Positions 8,544 to 18,488 of a stretch of 64,000 nucleotides of DNA are shown piece by piece (within the stretch, counting starts at the first letter, position 1; each line of letters starts with the position of its first letter). The position numbers were made by a program, and so were the translations under genes. The notes below the pieces were generated by a model, which did no database searches, was not told the DNA's origin, and worked only from the letters and a program-made list of their open reading frames with translations. Origin of the DNA: Arenibacter aquaticus (GTDB taxonomy: Bacteria; Bacteroidota; Bacteroidia; Flavobacteriales; Flavobacteriaceae); the NCBI RefSeq assembly GCF_003957295.1, contig NZ_RQPJ01000002.1, positions 310,001-374,000 of the forward strand. Reading direction: 5' to 3'.

Positions 8544-10568
8544 ATGCATCCGCTACAATTCAACACGGTTAAACTTAGCCTTTGCCTTATACTTGGAATA
8601 TTATTAGGAAATCTATTACAGCTCTCCATATTCATATCCCTTATCAGTACTCTTTTTACACTATTGCTATTAGGGATTGTCTTTAGGCATCAGCAAAAAC
8701 TACCTTCTTGGCTTTTTGGTGTATTGGCAGCTTGTGTTACCGTATGTGTTGGTCAACTTAGCTTCTCCCTAACCCAATCCAAGAATTTTGAGCACCATTA
8801 CTCCCACCTGCTCCAAAGCAAAAACCAAAGTTTCATTATTAAAATCCGTGAAATATTAAAACCCAACGCATATTCACAACGATTTGTAGCTAGGGTAAAA
8901 TTTCTAGATACTGCCCGGGTATCGGGAAAGATATTACTTTCTATGGCCCCTGACACTGCCAACACGCAACTTAAGGTAGATGACGAATTGATGGTATTCT
9001 CAACCGCAACCCCTATTAAAGCTCCACTAAACCCACATCAATTTAATTATAAAAAATACCTCTCCCACTTGGGTATTGAGCACCAACTTTATCTTTCCCC
9101 TGACAATAGCTTCATAACACCCAATACCTCAAGGAGCATTTTTGGCGTAGCGGCCCAACTACGCCAGCACATTATAAAAAAACTAAAAAAAGCTGCATTC
9201 GGGAAGGAAGAACTGGGCGTTATACAGGCTTTATTATTAGGACAGCGGCACGATATAAGCCCAGCAACCAATACCGATTATAAGGATGCAGGAGCGTATC
9301 ATATCTTGGCCTTATCCGGATTACATATTGGGATCCTCCTGGGATTGTTACATTTTTTATTAAGTCCCCTAGAGTTTCTCCCCAAGGGACGAACTATAAA
9401 ACTAGCCGTGATTGTCTTATTGCTATGGGGTTTTGCCATTCTGGCCGGACTTTCGCCATCTATTTTAAGGGCTGTGACAATGTTTAGCTTTGTAGCCTAT
9501 GCCCTTTACCTAAACAGACCCACAAGCCATTTTAATATACTTGCCCTGTCCCTGTTTTTTATATTGTTGTTACTAGACCCCTTGTTGCTTTTCCAGGTAG
9601 GCTTTCAATTGAGTTACGCTGCAGTTTTTGCCATAGTTCTTATCTTTCCCTTGTTGCAAAAATTATGGGCTCCAAAAAATTATATCATAAAAAAAAGCTG
9701 GGAACTACTATCGGTCAGCTTAGCAGCTCAATTGGGTGTATTCCCCATCAGCCTATTTTATTTTCACCAATTTCCAGGTTTATTTTTTGTCTCCAGCCTT
9801 ATCGTACTACCTTTTTTAACTTTTATCTTGGGGTTTGGGATATTGGTCATTGTCTTGGCCTTAAGCAACAGTTTGCCACCTGTAGTGGTTGCCTTTTATG
9901 ATTCCGTAATCTGGGCAATGAACAGTACTATTGGCTACTTGGCCCAGCAAGAAGGCTTTCTTTTTAGGAATATTCCCTTTGATACGGTTCAGCTGTTCCT
10001 TAGTTATGCAATAATCCTAACCCTGGTACTGCTCCTTATAAAAACCAGCTATAAAAAAACCTTGTTATTCCTTGGTTTCATCCTTTGTTTCCAATTCTAT
10101 ATTTTAGCGAAGCAGCATCACAGTAAAAGCAGGGAATCATTGACCATTGGCCATCTCAGCAGGAATACGGCACTGCTACATAGAAGAGGGTCCAAGCTTA
10201 CCATATTTACCAATCACCCTCCAGCCACACAAAGAATTGCCAGCGATTATGCCATTGCACAGCACACCCGTGAATTGGAGTATCTCCCTTTAAGAAATAG
10301 CTATACCATAGAAGGGGAGCGAATTGTAGTGATGGATAGTGTTTATAATACCTTGCCCAAAAACTATAAAGTCACCACCCTGGTACTGACCCACTCACCA
10401 AAAATTAATCTGGACAGGCTGTTGGACTGGGTACAACCAAAAACAATTATTGCCGATGGCAGCAATTACAAGAGTTACATTAAGAGATGGAAAGCCAGTT
10501 GCAGGGCAAAAAAAATCCCTTTTCACTATACCGGTGAAAAGGGAGCCTTTGATTTTTTTGTGCGCTGA
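8544..10568 (+). CDS. comEC: ComEC/Rec2 family DNA-uptake channel protein
   Basis: A polytopic inner-membrane protein that carries single-stranded DNA across the inner membrane in natural transformation. An N-terminal DUF4131-type region with paired hydrophobic helices is followed by the Competence core (residues about 200-500) with the motifs LLGQRHDIS, DAGAYHILALSGLHIGILLG and GLSPSILRAVTMF. The C-terminal metallo-beta-lactamase-like part is short and lacks the canonical HxHxDH. This is usual in Bacteroidota ComEC, where only a remnant is present. Start ATG 8544 is preferred because it follows the previous stop by 1 bp; the frame also has an earlier ATG at 8511 that would overlap the C40 gene. 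Confidence 0.9.
   Translation: MHPLQFNTVKLSLCLILGILLGNLLQLSIFISLISTLFTLLLLGIVFRHQQKLPSWLFGVLAACVTVCVGQLSFSLTQSKNFEHHYSHLLQSKNQSFIIKIREILKPNAYSQRFVARVKFLDTARVSGKILLSMAPDTANTQLKVDDELMVFSTATPIKAPLNPHQFNYKKYLSHLGIEHQLYLSPDNSFITPNTSRSIFGVAAQLRQHIIKKLKKAAFGKEELGVIQALLLGQRHDISPATNTDYKDAGAYHILALSGLHIGILLGLLHFLLSPLEFLPKGRTIKLAVIVLLLWGFAILAGLSPSILRAVTMFSFVAYALYLNRPTSHFNILALSLFFILLLLDPLLLFQVGFQLSYAAVFAIVLIFPLLQKLWAPKNYIIKKSWELLSVSLAAQLGVFPISLFYFHQFPGLFFVSSLIVLPFLTFILGFGILVIVLALSNSLPPVVVAFYDSVIWAMNSTIGYLAQQEGFLFRNIPFDTVQLFLSYAIILTLVLLLIKTSYKKTLLFLGFILCFQFYILAKQHHSKSRESLTIGHLSRNTALLHRRGSKLTIFTNHPPATQRIASDYAIAQHTRELEYLPLRNSYTIEGERIVVMDSVYNTLPKNYKVTTLVLTHSPKINLDRLLDWVQPKTIIADGSNYKSYIKRWKASCRAKKIPFHYTGEKGAFDFFVR
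10511..10558 (+). terminator. Terminator-like hairpin inside the 3' end of comEC
   Basis: A perfect 11-bp inverted repeat, TCCCTTTTCAC at 10516-10526 and its complement at 10534-10544, is followed by a T-rich run at 10548-10559. It lies within the last 18 codons of comEC. The short gap to the convergent transporter gene may explain why the terminator is built into coding sequence. Confidence 0.6.
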
Positions 10569-12350
10569 CTATCTAACCCCGTGCATAAGCTTCTTTAATA
10601 TGGGATTCAGCACAATAGATATTATCCCTACCCCCACAGGAACCAAGGTGAAAATCAGAAAAAATGTTCCCATGGAATACTGTTCCGAAATCTTATCGAT
10701 CATTCCGCCCATGGTCCCCGCTGCTTTTTGGCCAATGGCAATGGCCAGGTACCATACCCCGAACATAAAGCCGATCATACGCGCTGGAACCAATTTACTT
10801 AAATAGGAAAGACCTACCGGGGATATACATAATTCCCCCATGGTGTGTAACAAATAGGCCAATATTAGGAAAACCATACTTATTGATGCGGTCTTGGCTC
10901 CTGATGGGATTCCAGATGCACCATAGGACAACACGGCAAAGCCAAGTCCCAACAAGATAAGGCCCAATCCGTATTTCATTGCCGCACTAGGGTTGTATTT
11001 ACTTTCCCACCACTTAGAAAAAAGCGGAGCCAAAGTAATAATGAAAAACGAATTCAAAATAGCAAACCAACTGGCATCGACCTGATTTCCCTCTTGTGAA
11101 AATTTATCCATCAACCTAAAAATGACCAGCACCCACAGCCCAATAAAGGCGATGGCCAAAACGATATTGGAAACCGCTATACGGTTAAAGGTCTTTTTGG
11201 CCAGTAAAAAAAGCACCCAACTAATGATGATAAGGGGCACGGTGGTTAATAGGGCATCTATAACCTTAAAGACCATAGCAGATTGCCCCACGAGGTTTCT
11301 GTTGGTATAATCCCTGGCAAATATGGTCATTGACCCTAAGGATTGCTCGAAAAACGCAAAAAAGAAAACCGTAAACAACCCAAAAATGGATACGGCTATA
11401 ATTCTATCCCTTACTACCGGAATATAACGTGAAATCCTAGTGACCAATAGAATTAAAAACAGTGCCAAGGCTCCTAATATAATAGCATTGGTGCCCGATA
11501 CACTGCCCACCGAAAAGGGTGCCAAGCTAGTGCCTTGAATTTTCTCAAAGGGATCGTTAAAAAGATACAACAGTCCCCCAACCGATGATAGGGCGATTAA
11601 AATTTTATCAAAAAGTGAAAAGGGGTTTAATTTGGCAGCTACATCATCTTTCTCTTCCTGTGGAATCTCTTTCTCCAAAGAGTTGAATGATTCCGCTCCC
11701 AGCTTTGGCAAGGGCTTTCCTCCTATATCCCCAAACAGATCCTTTGCTAACCAAAACTGAAGCATTCCCAACAGCATAAATATTCCGGCCAGTCCAAAGC
11801 CCCAGGACCATCCGTAATTTTCCGCCAAGTACCCACAGAGCATCATCCCAAAAAATGCCCCAGCATTGACTCCCATGTAGAATATGGTATAGGCCCCATC
11901 TTTTTTGGATTCCTTACCCTCATACATTTCAGAGATTATGGAAGTGATATTGGGCTTAAAAAAGCCTGTCCCTATAACCAATAAGGCAAGCCCCAAATAA
12001 AAGGAAGCCGTGGTTTCCAAGGCCATGGCTCCGTGACCCAAGGTCATGATTACACACCCTATTACCACTGCCAGCCTATAACCCGTAATTTTATCCGCTA
12101 TCCACCCACCAATAATTGGTGTTAGGTACAATAGGGAGGCATAGGTCCCAATAAGTGCCAAGGCGTGCTCCCTAGGCCATTCCCAACCTGGATTATCGTC
12201 CAATATTGGGGCTGTTAGAAACAATACCAATAGAATACGCATCCCATAGAACGAGAATCGTTCCCACATTTCCGTAAAGAAAAGTACAAAAAGTCCGGCA
12301 GGATGACCAAGGACCTTATCCTTAAATAGGTTCTCAATATCAGTATTCAT
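10569..12350 (-). CDS. POT/PTR2-family proton-dependent oligopeptide transporter
   Basis: An inner-membrane proton symporter for di- and tripeptides. POT signatures are present: FFTEMWERFSFYGMR near residue 25, the ExxERFxYYG helix-1 motif, and FYMGVNAGAFFGMMLCGY around residue 165. About 14 hydrophobic helices are visible in 593 aa, with a central soluble loop near residues 215-250. It lies 34 bp downstream of a second POT gene on the same strand, and both follow a DPP IV-like peptidase gene. The arrangement fits extracellular or periplasmic dipeptide release followed by uptake. Confidence 0.92.
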   Translation of the reverse strand: MNTDIENLFKDKVLGHPAGLFVLFFTEMWERFSFYGMRILLVLFLTAPILDDNPGWEWPREHALALIGTYASLLYLTPIIGGWIADKITGYRLAVVIGCVIMTLGHGAMALETTASFYLGLALLVIGTGFFKPNITSIISEMYEGKESKKDGAYTIFYMGVNAGAFFGMMLCGYLAENYGWSWGFGLAGIFMLLGMLQFWLAKDLFGDIGGKPLPKLGAESFNSLEKEIPQEEKDDVAAKLNPFSLFDKILIALSSVGGLLYLFNDPFEKIQGTSLAPFSVGSVSGTNAIILGALALFLILLVTRISRYIPVVRDRIIAVSIFGLFTVFFFAFFEQSLGSMTIFARDYTNRNLVGQSAMVFKVIDALLTTVPLIIISWVLFLLAKKTFNRIAVSNIVLAIAFIGLWVLVIFRLMDKFSQEGNQVDASWFAILNSFFIITLAPLFSKWWESKYNPSAAMKYGLGLILLGLGFAVLSYGASGIPSGAKTASISMVFLILAYLLHTMGELCISPVGLSYLSKLVPARMIGFMFGVWYLAIAIGQKAAGTMGGMIDKISEQYSMGTFFLIFTLVPVGVGIISIVLNPILKKLMHGVR

Positions 12351-12384
12351 ATCTCTATTTTTATTAAAAACTTACACAAACCGG

Positions 12385-13809
12385 TTATCTGGTCTTGTTG
12401 ATGTCCGGATCGGCAAGTTCATAAGGTTCATTATCCTTTCTGTCCAATATATTGTCTTTCATGTCTTGCTCGTTGTCTTCCGCACCATGAGTAAGCGTTT
12501 TTAATTTTTTAAAGAATACCCCAATCAACAGTCCAAAAAGGATACAGAAGATGGCAATACCCGTAAACACGGTAAACTCTCCAAAATCGGAAGCAGATTC
12601 GCCCAGCAATCCTGCTAATTTATTACCCAATCCGGTAGTGGCAAAATAAAGCCCCATCATTAGGGAAGCATATTTGGCAGGTGCCAATTTTGTTACAAAG
12701 GACAAAGATACTGGTGAAAGACTCAACTCCCCCAAAGTATGGAAGAGGTAGGCCAGTACCAACCAATACATTGCAGACGAGCCGGAACTTTGAAATTGGG
12801 ACGATGCCGCTGTCATAAACAAAAATCCTGTTCCCATTACAATTAACCCAACTATCATCTTAAATAAGGACGACGCCTCTTTATTCTTGAGTTTTCGATT
12901 GGCCCAGTAATTGGCCACTACAGTTCCCAAGGTAATAATAAAAAAGGCATTCAAGGATTGAAACCAAGAGGCCGGAACCTCCCACCCCATAAGCATCCTA
13001 TTCGTTTTTTCGGCAGCATAAATATTCATAAGACCCCCTGCCTGTTCAAAGGCTCCAAAAAATACTATAACCATAAGGAAAGACAAAACTAAAACAATTA
13101 CCCTATCCTTTTCAATTTTGGTAAGGGGACGTTTTAGAGCTTCCTTATCTTCTTGATTTTCTGATTTTCCCAAAAAATCTCCTACCCCAACCAAATACTT
13201 TTGTCCAAGGACAAATTGCAACAATCCAAAAAGCATACAAATACCCGCTAGTCCAAATCCATAGTGCCATCCGTAAACCTCCCCAATGTAACCTACAATT
13301 AAACTGGACAAAAATGCCCCTACATTAATTCCTATATAGAATATGGTAAATCCTTTATCCCTTCTTATATCTCCTTTTGGGTATAGCCCCCCTACCATGG
13401 TAGAGATATTTGGTTTTAGCATTCCAACCCCTGCAATTATAAACCCTAATCCGGTATAAAAAGCCCACATCTCTTCTATGGCCAGCACACTGTGGCCTAT
13501 AACCAACAGTACGGCCCCTAGGATAACTGCCTTTTTTTGACCAAGTACCCTATCGGCAATAATCCCTCCAGGGATAGAGGCAACGTATACCAACATTGTA
13601 TACCAACCGTAGAGCGCCAAGGCCTCGCCGTTGGTCCAACCCAATCCTGGATTCTTATCTGTGGTTTGGGTAACTAGGTACAATACCAAAATTGCCCGCA
13701 TTCCATAATAGGAAAAGCGCTCCCACATTTCTGTAAAAAACAAAATATACAGTCCTACTGGGTGGCCAAATAATTCTTTTTGATGGGGTTGTTTAATTGT
13801 CTGTTGCAT
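12385..13809 (-). CDS. POT/PTR2-family oligopeptide transporter, second copy
   Basis: Also a proton-coupled peptide transporter, 474 aa, shorter than its neighbour because it lacks part of the central inserted helices. Motifs FFTEMWERFSYYGMR and FYIGINVGAFLSSLIVGY are intact. The C-terminal tail after the last helix is highly charged (residues about 450-474, rich in Asp, Asn and Lys) and probably cytoplasmic. Its start lies 16 bp after the stop of the upstream peptidase gene, so the three genes are probably one operon. The two POT proteins look like an old tandem duplication with different substrate ranges. Confidence 0.92.
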   Translation of the reverse strand: MQQTIKQPHQKELFGHPVGLYILFFTEMWERFSYYGMRAILVLYLVTQTTDKNPGLGWTNGEALALYGWYTMLVYVASIPGGIIADRVLGQKKAVILGAVLLVIGHSVLAIEEMWAFYTGLGFIIAGVGMLKPNISTMVGGLYPKGDIRRDKGFTIFYIGINVGAFLSSLIVGYIGEVYGWHYGFGLAGICMLFGLLQFVLGQKYLVGVGDFLGKSENQEDKEALKRPLTKIEKDRVIVLVLSFLMVIVFFGAFEQAGGLMNIYAAEKTNRMLMGWEVPASWFQSLNAFFIITLGTVVANYWANRKLKNKEASSLFKMIVGLIVMGTGFLFMTAASSQFQSSGSSAMYWLVLAYLFHTLGELSLSPVSLSFVTKLAPAKYASLMMGLYFATTGLGNKLAGLLGESASDFGEFTVFTGIAIFCILFGLLIGVFFKKLKTLTHGAEDNEQDMKDNILDRKDNEPYELADPDINKTR

Positions 13810-13825
13810 TATGTTAATATGTTAA

Positions 13826-16054
13826 TTAAAGATTTTCTATTATAAAATTGGTCATTTTGGTATAGAGGTGTAAACGGGTATTACCTCCAAAGATACTATG
13901 GTTCTTATCTGGATAAATAGCCCAATCAAACTGTTTATTGGCCTGTACCAAGGCCTCTATCATCCTCATTGTGTTCTGCACATGCACATTATCATCGCTG
14001 GTTCCGTGTATTAACAGATATTTTCCCTTTAACAACTCTGGGTAATTAAAAGGGGAGTTGTCGTCATAACCGCTGGCATTTTCCTGTGGGGTTCGCATAA
14101 ACCGCTCCGTATAAATGGTATCATAAAACCTCCAGGAGGTTACCGGAGCCACGGCAATACCCATTTCAAACGTATCATTCCCTTTTAGGAGGCAATTGGT
14201 AGACATAAATCCACCATAGCTCCATCCCCAAATTCCGGTACGCTCTTCATCTATATATGACAATTCACTTAATTTCTTTGCAGCCGCTATTTGGTCCTCT
14301 ACCTCATATTTCCCCAATTCCTTATAAGTGACCTTCTTAAAATCGCGACCCTTAAATCCAGTCCCCCTACCATCAACACAGGCCACAATATAACCCTTAT
14401 TGGCCAAAATTTGATACCAGTAGTCATTGCTTCCCAACCATTTATTGGAAACCGACTGTGAGCCGGGACCACTGTACTGCGTCATAAATAGTGGGTACTC
14501 CTTGGCAGGATCAAAATCCTTTGGTTTCACCATCCACATATTTAATTCATTACCATGAATAGAAATAGTGGAAAATTCCTTCTCGCCCAGCACATAATTA
14601 TCCAAGACTTCCAATAAACCACTGTTATCCAGAATATCCTTTAGTTTCTTTCCATTGATTGCTTTGTGCAGGGTATACCTTGGCGGAGTAGTGGCACTGG
14701 AATAGGTATTGATAAAATAGGTGAAATCGGCACTGAAATCGGCCGAATTGGTTCCCATCTCCCCGGTTAAGCGTTTTTTATTCCTTCCATTGCTCCTTAT
14801 GCTATATACATCCCGATTAATAGTCCCGTTTTCTGTAGATTGGTAATATATTCGGTCCTCATTTTGATCGTAGCCATAATAGTTGGTTACCTCCCACTCC
14901 CCCTTGGTCACCTGATTCATAAGTACACCCTCGGAATTATACAAATAGATATGGTTATAACCGTCCTTCTCACTGGTCCAAATAAAGCTATCGTCCTCCA
15001 AAAAAGTTAGGTTATCGGTAACATCAACATAGGCTTTATCTGTTTCCTCCAGCAAAATACTTGTACTGGCATTTGTTGCATTTACGGCTAATAACCTTAG
15101 GCTGTTTTGGTGTCGGTTCAAGGTTTGGACACTGAGATAATCTGGATGGTTCATCCATTTTATTCTTGGAATATAATAGGCTTCTTGCAGATCTACCGGG
15201 ATAGTTTTCAAGCTGTTCATATCCACTATATGTAATGAGACTTCAGAATTGTTCTCCCCTGCCTTTGGGTATTTAAACACAGTTTGGGTCTGATACAAAT
15301 ATGTTCCATAAACATCCATGGAGAATTCTGGAACTTCGGTCTCGTTAAAACGTAAAAAGGCCAATTTAGATCCGTCCGCATTCCAGTCAAAAGCCCTTAC
15401 AAAGGCAAACTCCTCTTCGTAGACCCAATCTGTAACCCCATTGATCACCTTATTCTTTTCCCCATCAAAAGTTAGTTGTGTAGTAAGCTTAGTGGATATA
15501 TCAAGTACAAACATATTATTGTTTTGCACATATGCCACCTTATTGCCATTTGGGGAGAGACGAGGCTCCTGAATTTTGGAATTGGAAATCTTGATTATTT
15601 GTTTGGAACTAAGGTCGTATACGAAAAAAATTCCTAGAGTAGATCTTCTAAAAACAGACTGGACCTCCGTTGCCAGTAGAATTTTTGATTCGTCCGCACT
15701 AAATTCATAAGACGTGAAAAAAGGTATATCATTAAAATTGGAAGAGGACAGTATTGTTTCTACTTTCTCCAGTGTTTTATATTCATACTTTTCAATGGAA
15801 GATGTTCTTGCGGCCCTGTCCAGATTTAAAATGGTATAGTATTGTCCATTCTTCATAGAGCGCAATTTCTCCAAACCTTGAGTCCTAAAAGTACCATTAT
15901 AAATTTCTTCAATAGAAATCTGTTTTTTTTGGGCAAGTAGGGTTGAAAATGAAAGGAACGTAATTATCAATAACTGTAAAGGGCGAACTTTTTTCACAAA
16001 CATAAATGCTGGATAGACCAATTTTTTAATCTTAAATCCCGTGGGGAATTTCAC
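13826..16054 (-). CDS. S9B dipeptidyl peptidase IV-like serine peptidase
   Basis: Releases N-terminal X-Pro or X-Ala dipeptides. A signal peptide is present; the second Met (16003) gives a standard signal ending LSFSTLLAQ, and the ATG at 16054 adds 17 residues, so the start is uncertain. The N-terminal beta-propeller (DPPIV_N) contains the double-Glu motif VYEEEFAF near residue 215. The C-terminal alpha/beta-hydrolase domain has catalytic Ser in GWSYGGFMS (Ser612), Asp in HGTSDDNVH and His in PDKNHSIFG. Length 742 aa is normal. It heads the peptide-uptake operon with two POT transporters downstream. Confidence 0.93.
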   Translation of the reverse strand: MKFPTGFKIKKLVYPAFMFVKKVRPLQLLIITFLSFSTLLAQKKQISIEEIYNGTFRTQGLEKLRSMKNGQYYTILNLDRAARTSSIEKYEYKTLEKVETILSSSNFNDIPFFTSYEFSADESKILLATEVQSVFRRSTLGIFFVYDLSSKQIIKISNSKIQEPRLSPNGNKVAYVQNNNMFVLDISTKLTTQLTFDGEKNKVINGVTDWVYEEEFAFVRAFDWNADGSKLAFLRFNETEVPEFSMDVYGTYLYQTQTVFKYPKAGENNSEVSLHIVDMNSLKTIPVDLQEAYYIPRIKWMNHPDYLSVQTLNRHQNSLRLLAVNATNASTSILLEETDKAYVDVTDNLTFLEDDSFIWTSEKDGYNHIYLYNSEGVLMNQVTKGEWEVTNYYGYDQNEDRIYYQSTENGTINRDVYSIRSNGRNKKRLTGEMGTNSADFSADFTYFINTYSSATTPPRYTLHKAINGKKLKDILDNSGLLEVLDNYVLGEKEFSTISIHGNELNMWMVKPKDFDPAKEYPLFMTQYSGPGSQSVSNKWLGSNDYWYQILANKGYIVACVDGRGTGFKGRDFKKVTYKELGKYEVEDQIAAAKKLSELSYIDEERTGIWGWSYGGFMSTNCLLKGNDTFEMGIAVAPVTSWRFYDTIYTERFMRTPQENASGYDDNSPFNYPELLKGKYLLIHGTSDDNVHVQNTMRMIEALVQANKQFDWAIYPDKNHSIFGGNTRLHLYTKMTNFIIENL

Positions 16055-16190
16055 TTATTGTTAAAATTTGATTCAAATCTCCAAGATTACTAAAAAATAG
16101 ACAAAAAAAAACGTTTTCGCTTAAAAAAAACACATCACACGAACCTTTTAAGTCTATTTTAAGAATTCCATAATTTAAGCACCTTATTAC

Positions 16191-16198
16191 TATATTTG
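16191..16198 (+). promoter_or_regulatory. -7 promoter box for HMG-CoA reductase gene
   Basis: TATATTTG is a perfect match to TAnnTTTG and lies 20 bp before the ATG at 16219. No good -33 TTTG at the usual spacing was found. Confidence 0.55.
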
Positions 16199-16218
16199 CC
16201 ACGAAAACCGCAAATCCC

Positions 16219-17541
16219 ATGACTGCACCTATTGAAGGATTTTCCAAACTTGGCAAGGAGGATAAGATACGCTGGATTGCCCAGCATTACACCAACAACA
16301 GTGAGGATACAATAGCCATTCTTAAACAATATTGGCACAGCGATCCTAAATTACAAAATTTACACGATGAGTTTATAGAAAACACTATCACCAACTTCTA
16401 TTTACCCTTAGGTATTGCTCCCAATTTTCTAATAAACAATAAGCTATATGCCATCCCTATGGCCATTGAGGAAAGTTCCGTAGTAGCTGCTGCCAGTAAA
16501 GCGGCTAAATATTGGCATACCAGAGGAGGATTCAAGGCTACCGTCTTGGGAACCGAAAAAGTAGGCCAGGTTCACTTTATGTATGAGGGAGACACTGAGA
16601 AACTCGGTCATTTCTTTAAGCGCGTACAACCCAAACTACTAGAAAGTGTTGCTGCCATAACCAAAAATATGGAAAAGCGGGGAGGAGGCATCCGAAACAT
16701 AGCGCTCAGGAACAAAAGTGCAGATTTGGAAAACTACTTCCAACTACATTGCACTTTTGAAACCCAGGATGCCATGGGGGCCAACTTTATAAATTCTTGC
16801 CTGGAGGGTATTGCCGAAACATTTAAGGAAGAGGCGCAACTTTATGATGCCTTTACGCAGCAGGAAAAAGATTTGGAAATTGTAATGAGTATCCTTTCCA
16901 ACAATATCCCCAATTGTTTGGTGAGGGCCGAAGTAAGTTGTCCTGTCACGGATTTAAAGGCACAAGACGGCATGGAGCCGATGGATTTTGCACAAAAAAT
17001 GGTCCGGGCCGTAAACATGGCCAAAGTGGAACCTTATAGGGCAGTGACCCATAACAAGGGTATCATGAACGGCATAGACGCAGTTATCCTAGCCACTGGA
17101 AACGATTTTAGGGCCATAGAGGCAGGGGCACATGCCTATGCTGCCAAAGACGGCCAATACACAAGCCTAACCCACGCCAGCATAGATGATGGTATCTTTA
17201 AATTTTGGATAGAGATCCCCTTGGCTGTTGGTACGGTTGGAGGGCTCACCAATTTACATCCTCTGGTTAAACTGGCCTTGGAAATACTACAACACCCCAC
17301 AGCCAAAGAATTGATGCAGATAGTAGCCGTGGCCGGATTGGCCCAGAATTTTGGTGCCGTACGCTCCCTGGTCACTACTGGCATACAGCAGGGGCACATG
17401 AAAATGCACCTACTAAATATCCTAAACCAATTGGGGGCAACGGAATCGGAAAAACATAAGCTAATAGCCCATTTTAAAAATCACACTGCAACACATAGTG
17501 CCGTTGTCCAAGCTTTTAATGAATTGAGATCCAAGAAATGA
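16219..17541 (+). CDS. Hydroxymethylglutaryl-CoA reductase, class II
   Basis: Interconverts HMG-CoA and mevalonate. In flavobacteria, which make isoprenoids through mevalonate, this class II ('degradative' by name) enzyme is expected to act biosynthetically. Visible motifs are the E-containing ENTITNFYLPLGIAPNF near residue 54, DAMGANFINSC near 186, VILATGNDFRAIEAGAHAYA near 290, the dinucleotide-binding AVGTVGGLT near 338 and the catalytic-His segment IQQGHMKMHL near 393. Length 440 aa is typical for class II. Its stop overlaps the start of the GHMP kinase by 4 bp (ATGA), indicating an operon. Confidence 0.94.
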   Translation: MTAPIEGFSKLGKEDKIRWIAQHYTNNSEDTIAILKQYWHSDPKLQNLHDEFIENTITNFYLPLGIAPNFLINNKLYAIPMAIEESSVVAAASKAAKYWHTRGGFKATVLGTEKVGQVHFMYEGDTEKLGHFFKRVQPKLLESVAAITKNMEKRGGGIRNIALRNKSADLENYFQLHCTFETQDAMGANFINSCLEGIAETFKEEAQLYDAFTQQEKDLEIVMSILSNNIPNCLVRAEVSCPVTDLKAQDGMEPMDFAQKMVRAVNMAKVEPYRAVTHNKGIMNGIDAVILATGNDFRAIEAGAHAYAAKDGQYTSLTHASIDDGIFKFWIEIPLAVGTVGGLTNLHPLVKLALEILQHPTAKELMQIVAVAGLAQNFGAVRSLVTTGIQQGHMKMHLLNILNQLGATESEKHKLIAHFKNHTATHSAVVQAFNELRSKK

Positions 17542-18488
17542 CAAAACAATTCTACAGTAACGGAAAACTCCTAATAACTGGTGAGTACCTGGTCTTGGAT
17601 GGCGCACTAAGCCTAGCCTTACCTACCCTATACGGACAGTCATTGACCGTAAAAGAAACCGAAAAGCCCCATCTAACTTGGAAAAGTTTGGACGAAAAGG
17701 GAAAGATATGGTTTGAGGCCACCTTTCAATTACAGCAACTTACCCCTACCTACCCTATCCAAGGCACTGAAAAAACAGCAGAGGAGAAGTCCTCCTTGGA
17801 AAGTGATAAAACTACACAAACCCTAAGGACTATCCTTCTAGAGGCCCAAAAACTGAATCCAGATTTCCTAAATACCAATACCGGCTGGGAAATCACCACC
17901 GCTTTAAATTTCCCAAGGAATTGGGGCCTGGGCACATCGTCTACCCTAATCAATAACATAGCCCAATGGGCCAATGTAGATGCCTATACCCTGCTGTGGA
18001 ACGCTTTTTCCGGTAGTGGTTACGATATTGCCTGCGCCCAGCACAACGGACCCATAACCTACCAATTAAAGGATTCCAAGCCCATTGTACACTCGGTGTA
18101 CTTTAATCCGAGTTTTAAAAACAACCTATTTTTTATCCATTTAAACCAAAAACAAGACAGTCGGGATGGCATCGCCCATTATAGGAGCAAAGAGGTCAAC
18201 CTATTTTCAACCCTATCCCAAATAAACAGTATCACCCAACGCATACTTACCAGTAGCCGTTTAGGCCAGTTTGAAAAACTGATTAAAAAACACGAAAGTA
18301 TCATCTGTGAAATACTGGGCGTACCCACAGTAAAGGAACAGTTGTTCCCGGATTACAAAGGAGCCATAAAAAGCTTGGGGGCCTGGGGAGGCGATTTTAT
18401 TCTGGCAACCGGAAACAAATCTACGCCGGACTACTTCAAAGAAAAGGGCTATACCACCATAATCCCCTATTCCAAGATGATAAAATAA
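17538..18488 (+). CDS. GYDIA-family GHMP kinase
   Basis: A GHMP-superfamily small-molecule kinase, probably a mevalonate-pathway kinase because it is translationally coupled to HMG-CoA reductase. The N-terminus has YSNGKLLITGEYLVLDGA, a mevalonate/phosphomevalonate kinase-like start. The ATP loop is NWGLGTSSTLINN near residue 133, and the family-naming GSGYDIACAQ lies near 158-167. A C-terminal glycine motif GAWGGDFILATG is the third GHMP motif. Length 316 aa. The exact substrate cannot be told from sequence; phosphomevalonate or mevalonate is the inference. Confidence 0.88.
   Translation: MTKQFYSNGKLLITGEYLVLDGALSLALPTLYGQSLTVKETEKPHLTWKSLDEKGKIWFEATFQLQQLTPTYPIQGTEKTAEEKSSLESDKTTQTLRTILLEAQKLNPDFLNTNTGWEITTALNFPRNWGLGTSSTLINNIAQWANVDAYTLLWNAFSGSGYDIACAQHNGPITYQLKDSKPIVHSVYFNPSFKNNLFFIHLNQKQDSRDGIAHYRSKEVNLFSTLSQINSITQRILTSSRLGQFEKLIKKHESIICEILGVPTVKEQLFPDYKGAIKSLGAWGGDFILATGNKSTPDYFKEKGYTTIIPYSKMIK

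Noticed and set aside
16108-16117. Perfect AAAACGTTTT palindrome as a LacI-type operator
   Set aside because: It lies between DPP IV and HMG-CoA reductase genes, which are not sugar regulated, inside an A/T homopolymer-rich stretch where such palindromes arise by chance.
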